Of a stretch of 64,000 bases of DNA, positions 22,074-32,414 are shown piece by piece. The stretch spans positions 97,850,729-97,914,728 of the forward strand of contig OX123183.2 of assembly GCA_944739405.2 (NCBI GenBank). The letters are read 5' to 3'. Every line of letters starts with the position of its first letter. Position 1 is the stretch's first letter. Source of the DNA: Euclidia mi. Its lineage: Eukaryota; Arthropoda; Insecta; Lepidoptera; Erebidae. Both the position numbers and the translations under genes were made by a program. Below the pieces are notes generated by a model, which worked only from the letters and a program-made list of their open reading frames with translations, had not been told where the DNA came from and searched no databases.

Positions 22074-25000
22074 CTACCCCCTCTCTAAGACATGCTCGTC
22101 CCGAGCATTGTTGGATCCATGATATACCGCTATCCTATCCACATGAACAATCTTCAGTGGACTTCTAGGTGTCTTTCGAATTCTGTAGGTTACATCGTTA
22201 ATTTTCTTTATTACAGTATATGGTCCTTCCCAGCTTGGCTGTAATTTGGGAGATTTTCCCTTACATCGGACCGGATTATGAAGCCACACCAAAGTTCCCT
22301 CTTCGAATTCTCTTGCATTTGCGCGTCTGTCATATCGGGTCTTCATTCTTACTCCCGCTTGTAAATTCTCTTGTCTAACGTGTTCATGAATTTCTTCGAG
22401 CTTTCTTCTTAATTCACATGCATAATCGGTAATACAGCTAGGTGTCCCCGGTGGACATCCAGCAAGAAGGTCTACTGGAAGTCGTAGCTCCCTTCCTAAA
22501 TTTGTTCGCGCCGGGGTTGTTGCCGTACTTTCATGTACTGCGGCTCTGTAAGCCAGAAGTAATAGTGGGATATATTCGTCCCAGTTTCTCTGATGGCTAT
22601 TGACCACTTTAGCAAGATGGCGCTCCAATGTCTGGTTAAATCTCTCCACCATTCCATCCGATTGAGGGTGATACGGAGTTGTCCTAGTTTTGTGGATCCC
22701 CATCATCTTGCAGATTTCTTGAAAGAGTTGCGATTCAAAGTTTCTCCCTTGGTCGCTTTGGATTTCTAACGGTAAACCAAATCGACAAAATACTTCATTT
22801 ACTAATTTTGTCGCGACTGTAATTGCTTCCTGATTAGGGACTGCAAAAGCTTCTGGCCACCTCGTGAAATAATCCATCACCACCAGAATGTAGCGATTAC
22901 CACTTTCTGTCAAAGGAAATGGTCCAGCAACATCCACAGCAATCCGTTCCCAAGGAGCTCCCACAGTGTATAGTTTTAGTGGTCCGCAGCTAGGAGTTTG
23001 CGGCCCTTTAACTGAAGAACATTTAACGCATTTCCTGCACCAGTCTTCAACGTCTTCCCTACAGTGCAGCCAATAAAAACGTTGACGAATCTTCAGTAAG
23101 GTTCTTCGCACTCCAAGATGTCCGCCACATGGGCCATCATGACAAACTCGCAAAACTTCAGGAATCATTGATTTTGGCACTATTGTTTGAAGATAACTGT
23201 CTCTTCCAGAAGCACTTTCCCATTTTCGACAAAGTAGTCCATCTTGTATTATTAGGCTGTTCCATAGCGCCCAATAACTTTTCGTCACGGTACTAGTATC
23301 AGCCACCTCACTCCATTCTGGCCGAAGGGAGTTATTCTTTAGCCGCTCCAGTATCGGTTTCAAATCCTTATCTTCTTCCTGCGATTTAATAATGAACTGC
23401 TTGTTCCATCGCCCGTCGATAGTATCCGTTCTAATAACCTTGATGGCAGCTTCTTCTTTTCCTTCTTGTCGCACGCAATGTTTGCAGCTCTTATCACAGG
23501 GACGTCTTGATAAGGCATCAGCATTACCGTGAGATTTTCCGCCACGATGCTCAACTTCGAAATCGTACTCTTGAAGTTGTTCTATCCATCGAGCTACCTG
23601 ACCCTCACAATTTTTAAACAGTAAAAGCCACTTAAGCGCTGCGTGGTCCGTCCGGATCCGGAATTTTCTTCCGATCAAGTACTTTTTAAAATGCTGGAGA
23701 GTTTTCACTACCGCTAGAAGCTCTTTTCGTGTGGTACAGTAGTTCCTTTCCGGTTTAGACAGCGATTTGCTAAAGTAGGCAATAACAGCCTCCTGATCTC
23801 CTTGTCTCTGGGAAAGAGTTCCACCAATACCCACATTGCTTGCGTCTGTGTCAACAATGAATTCTCCATTGACGTCGGGATATGCAAGAATTGGTGCTTC
23901 ACATAAACGCGTCTTCAACTCTTCGAAAGCAGTTTGACATTTTTCATCCCAATTAAATGGTCGTTTTTGCTCCGTCAGCTCATGTAAGGGTTTTGCGATG
24001 CTCGAGAAATTCTTCACAAAACGTCTGTAATAAGAGCAAAGCCCCATAAATGAGCGCACCTGCGTCTTGTCCTTAGGCATGGGCCAATCTTTAACCGCCG
24101 AAATTTTGGCAGGGTCCTTCTCGATGCCATTTTCAGAGACGACATTACCCAAGTAGTTAACTTGTCGCTTGAAAAATGAACATTTTCTAAGACTGAGCTT
24201 CAGATTTGCATGTTTCAATCTATCGAGTACACTTTCTAGCTTCGTGAGATGATCATCGAAGTCTCGGCCCATTACAATTATGTCATCGAGATACACCAGA
24301 CAAGCTTCCCCTAAAAGCCCGGCAAGGATGTGTTCCATTAACCTTTCGAAAGTAGCTGGTGCATTGCACAATCCGAAAGGCATAACATTGAAATGCCAAA
24401 GCCCTCTGCCCATTGAAAAAGCTGTCTTCTCTTTGTCTTTTGGGTCCAATTCCACTTGCCAGTAACCACTTTTTAGGTCTATTGTTGTGAACCACTTCAT
24501 TCCGCATAACGTGTCTAACGTGTCGTCTATTCTAGGCAAAGGATAACTGTCTTTCTTAGTTACATCATTCAATCTTCGGTAGTCAATGCAGAATCTAGTC
24601 GATCCATCCTTTTTCTGTACCAATACTACAGGCGAGCACCACGGGCTAGTCGATGGCTCAATAACCCCGTTTTTCCTCATATCTTCGATCATATCCTCTA
24701 CCTCCCTCTCTCTGGCAAAAGGAACACGTCGCGGGCGTTGACGGATCGGTTGTTCATTCCCTGTATTGATGGTGTGTTTTACTACTCCTGTCTTTCCGAT
24801 GTCACCGTCGTCCTTTGAGAAAATGTCCGCGTATTGTGTCAGCAATTTCTTTGCTTTCTCTGATTCGATTTCTGTTAGATCGTCTTTGCAACCTTGCAAA
24901 ACACTATCCACGTTAACGTTAGTCTCAGCCACACTCTTGGTTTCCTGACAGTTTCGTAACCAAGCGACTTCCACGGACTCTCCTATCTCAGAACCCTTCT

Positions 25001-25694
25001 TCAAAACTTTTTCTTCATCACTTAAATTTAGGACAGGTATAACAGCCATTTGTGAAGAAGCAACAACTACACATGCTGGCAACCATGGATCGTGATCTCC
25101 ATTGTCTTCTATCATTATGCAACGTCGCTGACTCGAAGTGGCAGGTAATGTGACAGGAACAAATGTCTGTGACCTAGGTGCGAGCTTGCTCTCCTTGAGG
25201 CACAAAACCTTTCCCGTGCCTCCACCTCTCATTGGAATCTCCACATCTCCACACTTTAGGATACCACACTTAATATCCAATCTACATTGGTGATCTCTGA
25301 AGAAGTCTAGCCCAACAATGCAGTCGTCGATGATGTCTGCAATCAGTGCTTTTTGCCAATACAATTTGTCACCTACTTTGAAAGCCACTATTTGCTCTCC
25401 CCTGACTGGGATGTGCTGGCCGGTAGCCGTTGTCAGTCGAGGTCGAATTGACTGTTCTAGAATCTTTCCATTCTTCCTTATCAGGTGAGTCCCTATAACA
25501 CTTCGAGACGCACCGGTGTCCAAGGTCAGCAAACAGGTAACGCCATTGACCGCTCCATCAATGGTTAAACTGTTCCCATCCGTGCTTTGTCGGATACAAA
25601 CTTTAGGGGCTTTTCGTCTACCGGCCAGCGCTTGCCCCGCAGCCCTGGCTGGAATTAGTTTTCCTGGTCGTGTTCGGGCGTTTGAACAGTAGCG
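22074..25694 (-). CDS. pol: Gypsy pol polyprotein (protease, RT, RNase H, integrase)
   Basis: The frame is open from 25694 to the TAG at 22074 and has no start of its own; it overlaps the end of gag by 40 nt in the -1 frame, so it is probably made as a Gag-Pol fusion. Counting from 25532, the aspartic protease site LDTGAS is at about residue 4, the reverse transcriptase core at 255-420 with YLDD at 414, the RNase H start DTDAS at 561, and the integrase zinc site (HDGPCGGH then CRKCVKC) at 797-838. The integrase DDE residues are in AVDVAG (about 867), QSDQG (about 927) and VERFNQ (about 963). A GPY/F-like module (SWEGPY) follows near the end; no chromodomain is seen. No internal stops, so the enzyme set could be functional. 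Confidence 0.95.
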   Translation of the reverse strand, partial: RYCSNARTRPGKLIPARAAGQALAGRRKAPKVCIRQSTDGNSLTIDGAVNGVTCLLTLDTGASRSVIGTHLIRKNGKILEQSIRPRLTTATGQHIPVRGEQIVAFKVGDKLYWQKALIADIIDDCIVGLDFFRDHQCRLDIKCGILKCGDVEIPMRGGGTGKVLCLKESKLAPRSQTFVPVTLPATSSQRRCIMIEDNGDHDPWLPACVVVASSQMAVIPVLNLSDEEKVLKKGSEIGESVEVAWLRNCQETKSVAETNVNVDSVLQGCKDDLTEIESEKAKKLLTQYADIFSKDDGDIGKTGVVKHTINTGNEQPIRQRPRRVPFAREREVEDMIEDMRKNGVIEPSTSPWCSPVVLVQKKDGSTRFCIDYRRLNDVTKKDSYPLPRIDDTLDTLCGMKWFTTIDLKSGYWQVELDPKDKEKTAFSMGRGLWHFNVMPFGLCNAPATFERLMEHILAGLLGEACLVYLDDIIVMGRDFDDHLTKLESVLDRLKHANLKLSLRKCSFFKRQVNYLGNVVSENGIEKDPAKISAVKDWPMPKDKTQVRSFMGLCSYYRRFVKNFSSIAKPLHELTEQKRPFNWDEKCQTAFEELKTRLCEAPILAYPDVNGEFIVDTDASNVGIGGTLSQRQGDQEAVIAYFSKSLSKPERNYCTTRKELLAVVKTLQHFKKYLIGRKFRIRTDHAALKWLLLFKNCEGQVARWIEQLQEYDFEVEHRGGKSHGNADALSRRPCDKSCKHCVRQEGKEEAAIKVIRTDTIDGRWNKQFIIKSQEEDKDLKPILERLKNNSLRPEWSEVADTSTVTKSYWALWNSLIIQDGLLCRKWESASGRDSYLQTIVPKSMIPEVLRVCHDGPCGGHLGVRRTLLKIRQRFYWLHCREDVEDWCRKCVKCSSVKGPQTPSCGPLKLYTVGAPWERIAVDVAGPFPLTESGNRYILVVMDYFTRWPEAFAVPNQEAITVATKLVNEVFCRFGLPLEIQSDQGRNFESQLFQEICKMMGIHKTRTTPYHPQSDGMVERFNQTLERHLAKVVNSHQRNWDEYIPLLLLAYRAAVHESTATTPARTNLGRELRLPVDLLAGCPPGTPSCITDYACELRRKLEEIHEHVRQENLQAGVRMKTRYDRRANAREFEEGTLVWLHNPVRCKGKSPKLQPSWEGPYTVIKKINDVTYRIRKTPRSPLKIVHVDRIAVYHGSNNARDEHVLERG
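22077..22086 (-). other. Polypurine tract
   Basis: Minus-strand AGAGAGGGGG lies three bases before the 3' LTR, where plus-strand DNA synthesis of LTR elements is primed. The pol stop codon TAG sits between the tract and the LTR. Confidence 0.8.
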
Positions 25695-26857
25695 TCAGTC
25701 TTACGTTTACGTTTCGGACAGCTACTGCTGAAATGTCCTGGTTCCCTGCAGCTATAACATTTTGGGCCAAATCTTCGCTCTGTTCGCTGCATTTCTGCGG
25801 CCACAACTCGGACTCGTCCACCCTTGATGTCTCGACGGACAGCCTTCACTTCAAGAGCATGCGCTAAAGCGTCCTTAGCATTGTCATGGTGCTTCAGACG
25901 AACGGCAAACCTGACCTCATCGTCATAAATACCATCAATGAACGCCTGGAGACGCATGCTTTGGACTTGTGCCGGGGGTGCAGACTGGTAAGCTTTTCCT
26001 ACCATTTTCTCTACTTCTAGAGACCACTGCTGCAATGACTCGTTAGGGCGCTGACAGCGGTTACGCAACTGAGCACGGAATACAAATTCCAAATGCGCCT
26101 CTCCATACCTGGACTCTAGAGCCTCGATGAGCTGTTCATATGTGGTGTCTTTCCCCACAGACTGTAGCACTGATAATGCACCATCGCGTAACGCCAGAGT
26201 GAGTGCATTCTTGGCCTGCTCTCTGTCCCAGTTATTGCTAGAGGAAGCGGCTTCAAACTGCATCCTGTACGCCTCCCAGCATGAGGTGCCATCGAAAGAA
26301 GGCACTTTAAAATTACTAGCACCCGATGAGGCGACTGCGGCTGAAGGGACGTTGGTCTTAATCCTCCTGCACTCCTCCTCTACGGTAGCTATGCGGGTGT
26401 GTATCTCTTCTGATACTGACGCCATGCGGGACTGCACCTCTTCCTCTATAGTAACCACGCGAGATTGCACTTCACCGATACGCATCTCCATCTCGGCGAT
26501 CTTACGTTCGTTCTCGGATATATAACGGCGTATCTCAACCTGGCTCTCCATTATCTCGCCAAGCTGCTGCGAGTTTTGCTCGAGTCGAGATTCGAGTCGA
26601 GATTCGAGTTGCTGCGAGATTTGCTGGAATTCGGATTTGAGCTGCTGCGAGTTTTGCTGGAGTTCGAATTTGAATAGTGCAGCGAGGTCTGCGAGAGATA
26701 GCGGGTTAGCTGCGCTTGCGGACGTAAATATCCCTCCTTCGGAGCCACCTCCTTGCGAAGGAGCTTCCCTGCCCACGACTTCTGGGTTAGAGTCGCCTTG
26801 TTCTTGAGCGGCAGCCCTCGCACGTGTCGTAGGCCCTTCCCTCGGCATGACTGGCAT
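25655..26857 (-). CDS. gag: Gypsy Gag protein
   Basis: About 400 residues. The ATG at 26855-26857 (MPVMPREGP) is chosen because the upstream in-frame codons run through the primer-binding site and lack ATG. The N-terminal third is low-complexity, followed by a Gln/Glu/Arg-rich coiled-coil region with QQLES/RLES repeats, then a capsid-like region. The C-terminus carries a single CCHC zinc knuckle (CYSCREPGHFSSSC) and a basic tail, the usual nucleocapsid end. Gag packages the RNA into virus-like particles in the cytoplasm. The frame ends at 25655, where the -1 shift into pol should occur; 'GGAAAAC' one codon before the stop is a candidate, non-canonical slip site. Confidence 0.92.
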   Translation of the reverse strand: MPVMPREGPTTRARAAAQEQGDSNPEVVGREAPSQGGGSEGGIFTSASAANPLSLADLAALFKFELQQNSQQLKSEFQQISQQLESRLESRLEQNSQQLGEIMESQVEIRRYISENERKIAEMEMRIGEVQSRVVTIEEEVQSRMASVSEEIHTRIATVEEECRRIKTNVPSAAVASSGASNFKVPSFDGTSCWEAYRMQFEAASSSNNWDREQAKNALTLALRDGALSVLQSVGKDTTYEQLIEALESRYGEAHLEFVFRAQLRNRCQRPNESLQQWSLEVEKMVGKAYQSAPPAQVQSMRLQAFIDGIYDDEVRFAVRLKHHDNAKDALAHALEVKAVRRDIKGGRVRVVAAEMQRTERRFGPKCYSCREPGHFSSSCPKRKRKTDATVQTPEHDQEN

Positions 26858-26871
26858 CTTTAAACCTTCCA

Positions 26872-26889
26872 ATCCCACTTCTGACACCA
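26872..26889 (-). other. Primer-binding site, tRNA-Leu
   Basis: The plus strand reads atcccacttctgacacca, which equals the 3' end of insect tRNA-Leu including CCA as I remember it. It lies two bases inside the 5' LTR, the standard place for the minus-strand primer. Confidence 0.85.
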
Positions 26890-27175
26890 ATTGTTACGGA
26901 CGGGATGACGGGATTGGAAGGAAACACCGAGTAGCACTGATGACACTTTATTCGACTTGACACACGACACGCCGTTTAATTTCGACGCAGACAGCACCAA
27001 CACTAGCGTCTTTTGCACTGCACTTTTCACTGCACTTCACTGCACTTTACTGCACTATACTTTCACTTCACTTTTTTTTACTACTTCTTCTTTCTTCCTT
27101 TACTTCTTCCCTTTTCTTCTTCACTTTACCACTTTTCAACTTAAACTGGCGCTTAGCGCATCTACACCGCCTTAT

Positions 27176-27861
27176 ATACTCCTAAGAATAAGCCACCAAG
27201 AGCTGCAGAAAACTGCAGCGAGGAATCGGGTCACGCTCCAGTGGATACGAGGACACAGTGACTCCACGGGCAATGACGCAGCAGACCGATTGGCAAGGAA
27301 AGGATCGGACACGACAACTCTGGGACCCGAATCAATTGTTCCGATACCGTTCAACCAACAAAGAACATGGTTACGCGAAAGAGCCCTACAACAACACGAA
27401 AAAGAGTGGGCAGAGTTAGAAGAGTGTAGGCAATCTAAAGATGCCTTTCCCCAATTAGATAAACGACTCTCGCAAAAACTGTTGCACTCCAACAGGAAAA
27501 CACTCAAGCATCTGACTGGCATAATAACCGGCCACTGTCCACTAAACAAGCATCTCTATAACATCGGCGTCACGGACAGCCCACTATGTAGGGGCTGCAT
27601 GGGGACCGAAGAAACACCCGCTCATATAATCCTACATTGTACCAGCGTGAGCGACCAACGGACGAAGTTCCTGAACAACCCCAGAACCATGAGCGAAGCC
27701 ATACGCAATACTGGTCAACTCATGGCCTTCTGGAAGGAGCTTGCATGGTATGAGTAGCAGGCGACAACCGTGTCACTGCTAACGCACAATGACCCAACTA
27801 AGTGGCTAAATGCGGAAAACACCTGTCCAACTAACTAACTAACTAACATACCCCTAAGAAT
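27176..27861 (+). mobile_element. 5'-truncated LINE inserted in the LTR, 14-bp target duplication
   Basis: Insertion 27190-27847 is flanked by atactcctaagaat (27176-27189) and atacccctaagaat (27848-27861); the intact LTR has the second form. It ends in an (ACTA)n/(TAAC)n-like tail, 'aactaactaactaactaac'. Plus orientation, opposite to the Gypsy element. The tail and the RNase H domain point to the I/LOA/Nimb/R1 group of LINEs; exact clade unresolved. Confidence 0.92.
27190..27757 (+). pseudogene. LINE ORF2 C-terminus: RNase H and CCHC-like zinc domain
   Basis: The frame gives LQWIRGHSDSTGNDAADRLA, the C-terminal part of a type I RNase H with the GHxxxxGN and AD motifs, then a region ending in CRGCMGTEETPAHIILHC, the usual cysteine/histidine element after it. 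It ends at a TAG at 27755. Everything upstream (endonuclease, reverse transcriptase) is absent because the copy is 5' truncated. The frame is still open, so the insertion is fairly recent. The open frame continues into LTR sequence on the left, which is accidental. Confidence 0.88.
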
Positions 27862-28140
27862 GTTCTAGATCTACTAATTTCGATTGTCTTTTCGTTATTC
27901 AATTGTTTTTCCATCTCCTGTCTCTTTTTAACCTTTCCATTCCTTCTTGAAGTTTCTAGAATTTTCTGATCTTTATTCGAAATATTTAAATTTGTGTTTC
28001 CATCTCCTGTCTCTTTTTAACCTTTCCATTCCTTCCTGAAGTTTCTAGAATTTTCTATCGTTTACTCGAAATATTTAAATAATCTTTTAAATATTTGCCA
28101 AATATAAACATTTTCCAAATTTCATAAAAACCATAATCCA

Positions 28141-28222
28141 CATAACAGCTATGACTGGGATTTGAACCCACGCCTTCAGAACGTGAACGGAATGTGTTAT
28201 CCGCACGGCCATCGCCTTGTTG
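28141..28222 (-). repeat. tRNA-like segment in the 5' LTR
   Basis: Same segment as at 21795-21875, differing at a few bases. B box 'gtgggttcaaatcccag' is retained. Confidence 0.6.
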
Positions 28223-28435
28223 TCAATGACTGGTGAATTTGGCGAACACTTGACAAAGTGTATACGTCATCGAACTAAAAACTCATTTCCAAATAATAAA
28301 ATAGTCTTCAAACCTCTTTGCTAATAAATTATTGTGTTTGATGACCGCTAGGATGACCGGATAGTTTGTCGTGTAGACATCAGAAGTCCTTGGCAACGGT
28401 AGTGATGACAGCTTGGCATGACACCGGCCGTCACA

Positions 28436-28830
28436 ATATATTTCAAGAACATTTTAAGGAACTCTCAGATATACATACATAGACTCACGCCTGTTTCCCG
28501 GAGGGGTAGGCAGAGACTACAGAACGCCATTTGAAACGATCCTGACATATCTCTCTTGCTTCATTCACTCCCATCAAATTTCTCATGCATGCTCTTCGAT
28601 TAAGGGAACTTCTAACCTGTCCTTGTTTTAGGAAGTCTCCAACCTGGTCAAAGAACGTCTTTCTAGGTCTTCCCCTTCCTCCTGTCCCATTCACACTTGA
28701 CTTATATAACTTGTTGGTCAGTCTTTCGTCATCCATCCTCTCCATGTGTCCAAACCATCTTAACTCTCAGACATGCAGGTTTTTCACGATATTTTCCTTT
28801 GTCGTTAAACAAGCGATAATTAACTATTTG
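28436..28830 (+). mobile_element. Old LINE 3' fragment, right half
   Basis: Similarity resumes after the Gypsy element with 'gaacattttaaggaactctc' (28446-28465) and, after a second insertion, continues with 'actctcagacatgcaggttt' and 'cacgatattttcctttgtcg'. These are the familiar 'CAGGTTTCCTCACGATGTTTTCCTT' words of lepidopteran LINE 3' ends. Confidence 0.65.
28460..28771 (-). mobile_element. RTE-like LINE 3' end with 10-bp target duplication
   Basis: Inserted at 28470-28761 between two copies of aactctcaga (28460-28469 and 28762-28771). The minus strand encodes a C-terminal reverse transcriptase tail with GGRGRPRKTFFDQV and RFKWRSVVSAYPSGKQA before a stop at 28485. It then ends 'caggcgtgagtctatgtatg', with TATG repeats as a tail. 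Its last coding bases and 3' untranslated end match the 3' end of the SINE family at 18712. Confidence 0.85.
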
Positions 28831-31587
28831 CTGATATACAAATTATACTACCTTCATTTTTTAATAATTAACCTATAGAGAATCGTTAAATAAATATAAG
28901 TATATTCATTAATACACAACGAACTCAAGATCAACTGTGATTTGTTGCGCGGCGCTTTTTTCGCACCCAACGATATTGCTGCATGACATTGACAAGATAC
29001 TACACTATTATTATCTTAATTAAGCTTGTGATTTTATGTCTGGGCCTTCCCTATACAACAATATATTATAAGGCAGAATTTATTAAGACGTAATCTGGCA
29101 AAAAATTGTATGTTAGTCTTCCTGTCTATGGCAGGCAGTATATTATAATAAGTTTAATGTAAATATTTGTACACCTTGCTTATGAATATACCTACGTGAT
29201 TTTTAAAGCATCTCGTCTGATTTATAATACTTTGGAAATGGATAAAATACAAATACAATTAATTATTTCAATTCATCAAATCATTTTAAAATATAAGAAT
29301 GCAAATCCCGGGAAATGCAAATACATTGATGGGTTCACCAGTTTTGGCTTGTCAAATTCCAACCAAAGAATGCTACAAATGCTGCTGCAAATACCGTGAT
29401 TCTACCGCAATGGACACCGGATATCGTTTATATTAGTGGATATTCCGAGATATCCCGCAGAGACTCCATGCACTTGCTTGCATTCACAAATTTAGAGCCG
29501 GTTGCCATAAGTTCCCAGCTTCAGTACAGTGAAGTCGTCACCGGTGGAGTTGAAAAGCTTGCATCAATTTTTTTTACCACCTAATGGAAAGCGACTTAAT
29601 CGCTTTCTATTAGTATCTATTAATGACCTTTAGATGACAGTGGCTTTGAACCAGGCATCAGTTACGTTGTAGCAATATAATAAGAAGAATTCGGAAATTG
29701 TCCTCTCATCATTTTGCTACCTTCCACTGAAGCAAAGATATAAAGATTGAGAAGAGCTTCTCAGAATTAGCTCTCTCACTTATCGTATGAAATACAATAA
29801 TTCGTGGTGTGAAGAAAGCTAAAAAAAAGAACTACGCTAGTTCTTCCTCTCCATCAACGATATAAAAAGCCACCGTAGTCCACGCTTTCGCAAGGTACTG
29901 CTAATGGCCTGTGTCACCTTTTTCAGGAATGAAAAATGTAATCTACAACGATAATTACTTGCTGTTCTTTGTTGTTCGTCCGCCTCGTGTCCGTTGTTCC
30001 AGTGTGTGAAAAATGTCAGACATTAACAGTTTCAATTATTATTAGTTCTCAGAAAAAAACGTTTAGGGCACAGTAACAAACCGCCAAACAAGAAAAATTG
30101 GAAATTGAATATGTACGCTGATTTAAAACGCAATCTTGCAAACTCGGAACGGTCCGCTGTAGTCTACTTAACTCAGACTATGTTTCATAATATAAACTAC
30201 TACAATTTAAGCTATTACACGGTACGGTAGCAATTATTGCGTAATTAGTTTAAGTTACAAATTCTATATTCGTCCATCCTACAGCGACCGAAATAGACTC
30301 GAATATAAGTCACGTTAAGGTAGCACTGCCAGTGCTGTGCATTTCTTGATTGTTTAGATTGTCGATAATTTGTAACTAAGTATTAAATATGGACAATCTA
30401 AACAACCGAAAATTAGTAGGTCCACATACCCTAAACCATAGCTTAGGCTATGAGGAAAACAATAAAATTACCACTACATGTATTCTTTTTAAAGTACTGC
30501 TCTTACTCATGATCTTTATGGCATTATCCCCGTTGCAACTATATCAATAGAGCTCGAGGTCCGCTTACTGGTCTATGTATATAATTTAATTAGGGTGAAA
30601 ATTATTGCCTGATGACACCATGGACACCAACAACAGAGGAGAAACTGTCACTGTATGTCAATATTCTCTGTAAGAGGGAAAATCTTTTCTGGTCGAGCAA
30701 ACTTTTCTGCAGAGCGTCTGACGTGAGATCTCCGCAACCCAAAGTAATAGCGATAATTAATCAATGGTTATGTAAGAGCAGTAAAATACTTCTCTTACAC
30801 AACTTAAGGGTTTTAATATGATTTTTATTTAAACACAAGTACTTTCAAAAGAGTAGAATGTAAACCGTAAATACATGTATAGACACAATACTAAAACCAT
30901 AAAATATTACGTGCATGTTTCTGTTTAATCTTTAAAATGGTCACCTGTCTTTTTTAAAGGGAGTTTGAATGTAGGTACCAAGAATATAAAAGATGTGTGC
31001 CGCGCAACAGTCTCAAGATAGTAAATTCTAAAACCGTAAAATGATTTTTTACAAAATACCGATATCGATAAGTCCCACAGCACTAAGTGCCAGTGACGTC
31101 ACATAGCATGCGCGGAGCAGGGGTCGGCGGTCGGCGGTCACTATCCGCCATGTTAGATTCGTATCTTTGGCGCCATACCTCGAGACTCGCCATACGCCGC
31201 CATACTCGCGATTTGCACAGATTGCATAAAAGACCCTATTCACCTGAGATTGGACTACCAGATTTTCCTGATTGACGTCGCGATTTTATTTGACGTGAAG
31301 AAATTGCTATTCATCTATTACCCTGATAGCAATAATGTTAATAGTATGTTTATCTTTAGGTGGCCCTACGTTAAAATGAAGCAAGAGGACTAAGGATTTT
31401 TTAACGTTTTACGTTACTTTAATATGTAAGGCATTTTTATCGGAGCGTCAGGATTCATAAATAAATAAATAAGTAATAAATTATATCATGTTTTTATTTT
31501 TCTTTCACAAAGTTAACTGACAGATTACCAGGCTCCCCGCACATTATTTCATATCAAAAGTGTCACAAAGACAGTAATTTGCATACG
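28831..31587. other. Spacer with an inverted repeat and a possible SINE remnant
   Basis: No gene seen. A 14-bp perfect inverted repeat lies at 30350-30363 and 30392-30405. At 30500-30780 the minus strand faintly resembles the 3' half of the 47434 SINE ('tccgcaacccaaagtaatag'). A block at 31085-31260 is locally GC-rich and shares 17 nt with 35452-35468. Confidence 0.5.
30350..30405. repeat. 14-bp perfect inverted repeat
   Basis: ttgtttagattgtc at 30350-30363 is the exact reverse complement of 30392-30405, with a 28-nt AT-rich loop. Confidence 0.8.
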
Positions 31588-31600
31588 TGTGTATGTGTGT

Positions 31601-31653
<53 letters not shown>

Positions 31654-31705
31654 TGTGTGTTTATGTGTGTGTGTGTGTTGTATGCGAGTGTTGTGTGCGT
31701 GTGTT
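31588..31705. repeat. (GT)n microsatellite
   Basis: A long run of GT dinucleotides interrupted by GTAT and GTTT variants, with a decayed right edge. Confidence 0.95.
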
Positions 31706-32414
31706 ATCAGAAAATTTTCAGTTTGATCGTAACTAAGCTTTTGTAACCATTCTGAAACAATTTCTTTCATTGACATATATTCTAACGATAGACGTAACAT
31801 GCCATATAAAAACATTGTCCAAGCTGTCTTAGCTTTGACGTCTAATCGCACATGCGCAACACGCATATGCACGTAGCGCCAATGGAATACAGCGCTTTTT
31901 TATCATATTATAGCCAATCAGCTACCGCTGACCGGGCATCTTACCAATGAGCAGCCTACTCGTACTCTAATGCTACTGGGTACTTATAGACATTTGTATA
32001 GATTATTTTCACAGAAGATCGGAAAATAGATAAGTTTTGTACCTATTTATGAAAATAAAAGTCATTAATTGCCGTGGTTTTATTCCAGTAAAATAATAAA
32101 AACTATATTAATCATATTTAGTTACTTACTTTTATAAAAAAATAGAAAATATATTCAGTGGCGTAAGTTCAGGACATGTGTCAGGGACGAACAACAATTA
32201 TAATTTATAAAAGTTTAAATTTATCTTGGCATGAGGCTAGCTCAGAAATTTCTTACTAAACATATAAGGCAGCATTGTTTTGATAGTCTGTTATAATGTC
32301 CATTCTGACCACATAGTTCTATACACACACACATTTGGCAAATGGGACTATGCGCTACTATAAGTGAACCAACAAAATGGTTAAATGGCAAAATGGAAAA
32401 ATCATTTTATGATG

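Larger units (their letters stand above)
21209..28435 (-). mobile_element. Ty3/Gypsy LTR retrotransposon, near-complete
   Basis: A 7.2-kb element on the minus strand with LTRs (TGTGAC...TAACA), ATAT target duplications at 21205-21208 and 28436-28439, a tRNA-Leu primer site, a polypurine tract, and gag and pol frames that are open throughout. No env frame is present. pol order is protease, reverse transcriptase, RNase H, integrase, the Ty3/Gypsy (Metaviridae) order. The LTRs differ at roughly ten or more positions plus small indels, so the insertion is not brand new, yet the frames are intact. Its 5' LTR is interrupted by a later LINE insertion, which may have silenced it. I do not assign a clade. 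Confidence 0.95.
26892..28435 (-). repeat. 5' LTR of the Gypsy element, interrupted by a LINE
   Basis: Matches the other LTR on both sides of a 658-bp insertion (27190-27847). Without the insertion and its duplicated target it would be about 872 bp. Differences from the 3' LTR include a 4-bp loss near 28104 and an extra 'gctaggatga' near 28347. Confidence 0.93.

Noticed and set aside
26957..27757. 266-codon plus-strand frame as a single gene
   Set aside because: Its first 75 codons are LTR sequence read in the wrong sense; only the part from 27190 is LINE coding.
31549..31872. 107-codon minus-strand frame with THTHTH repeats
   Set aside because: It is the translation of the (GT)n microsatellite.
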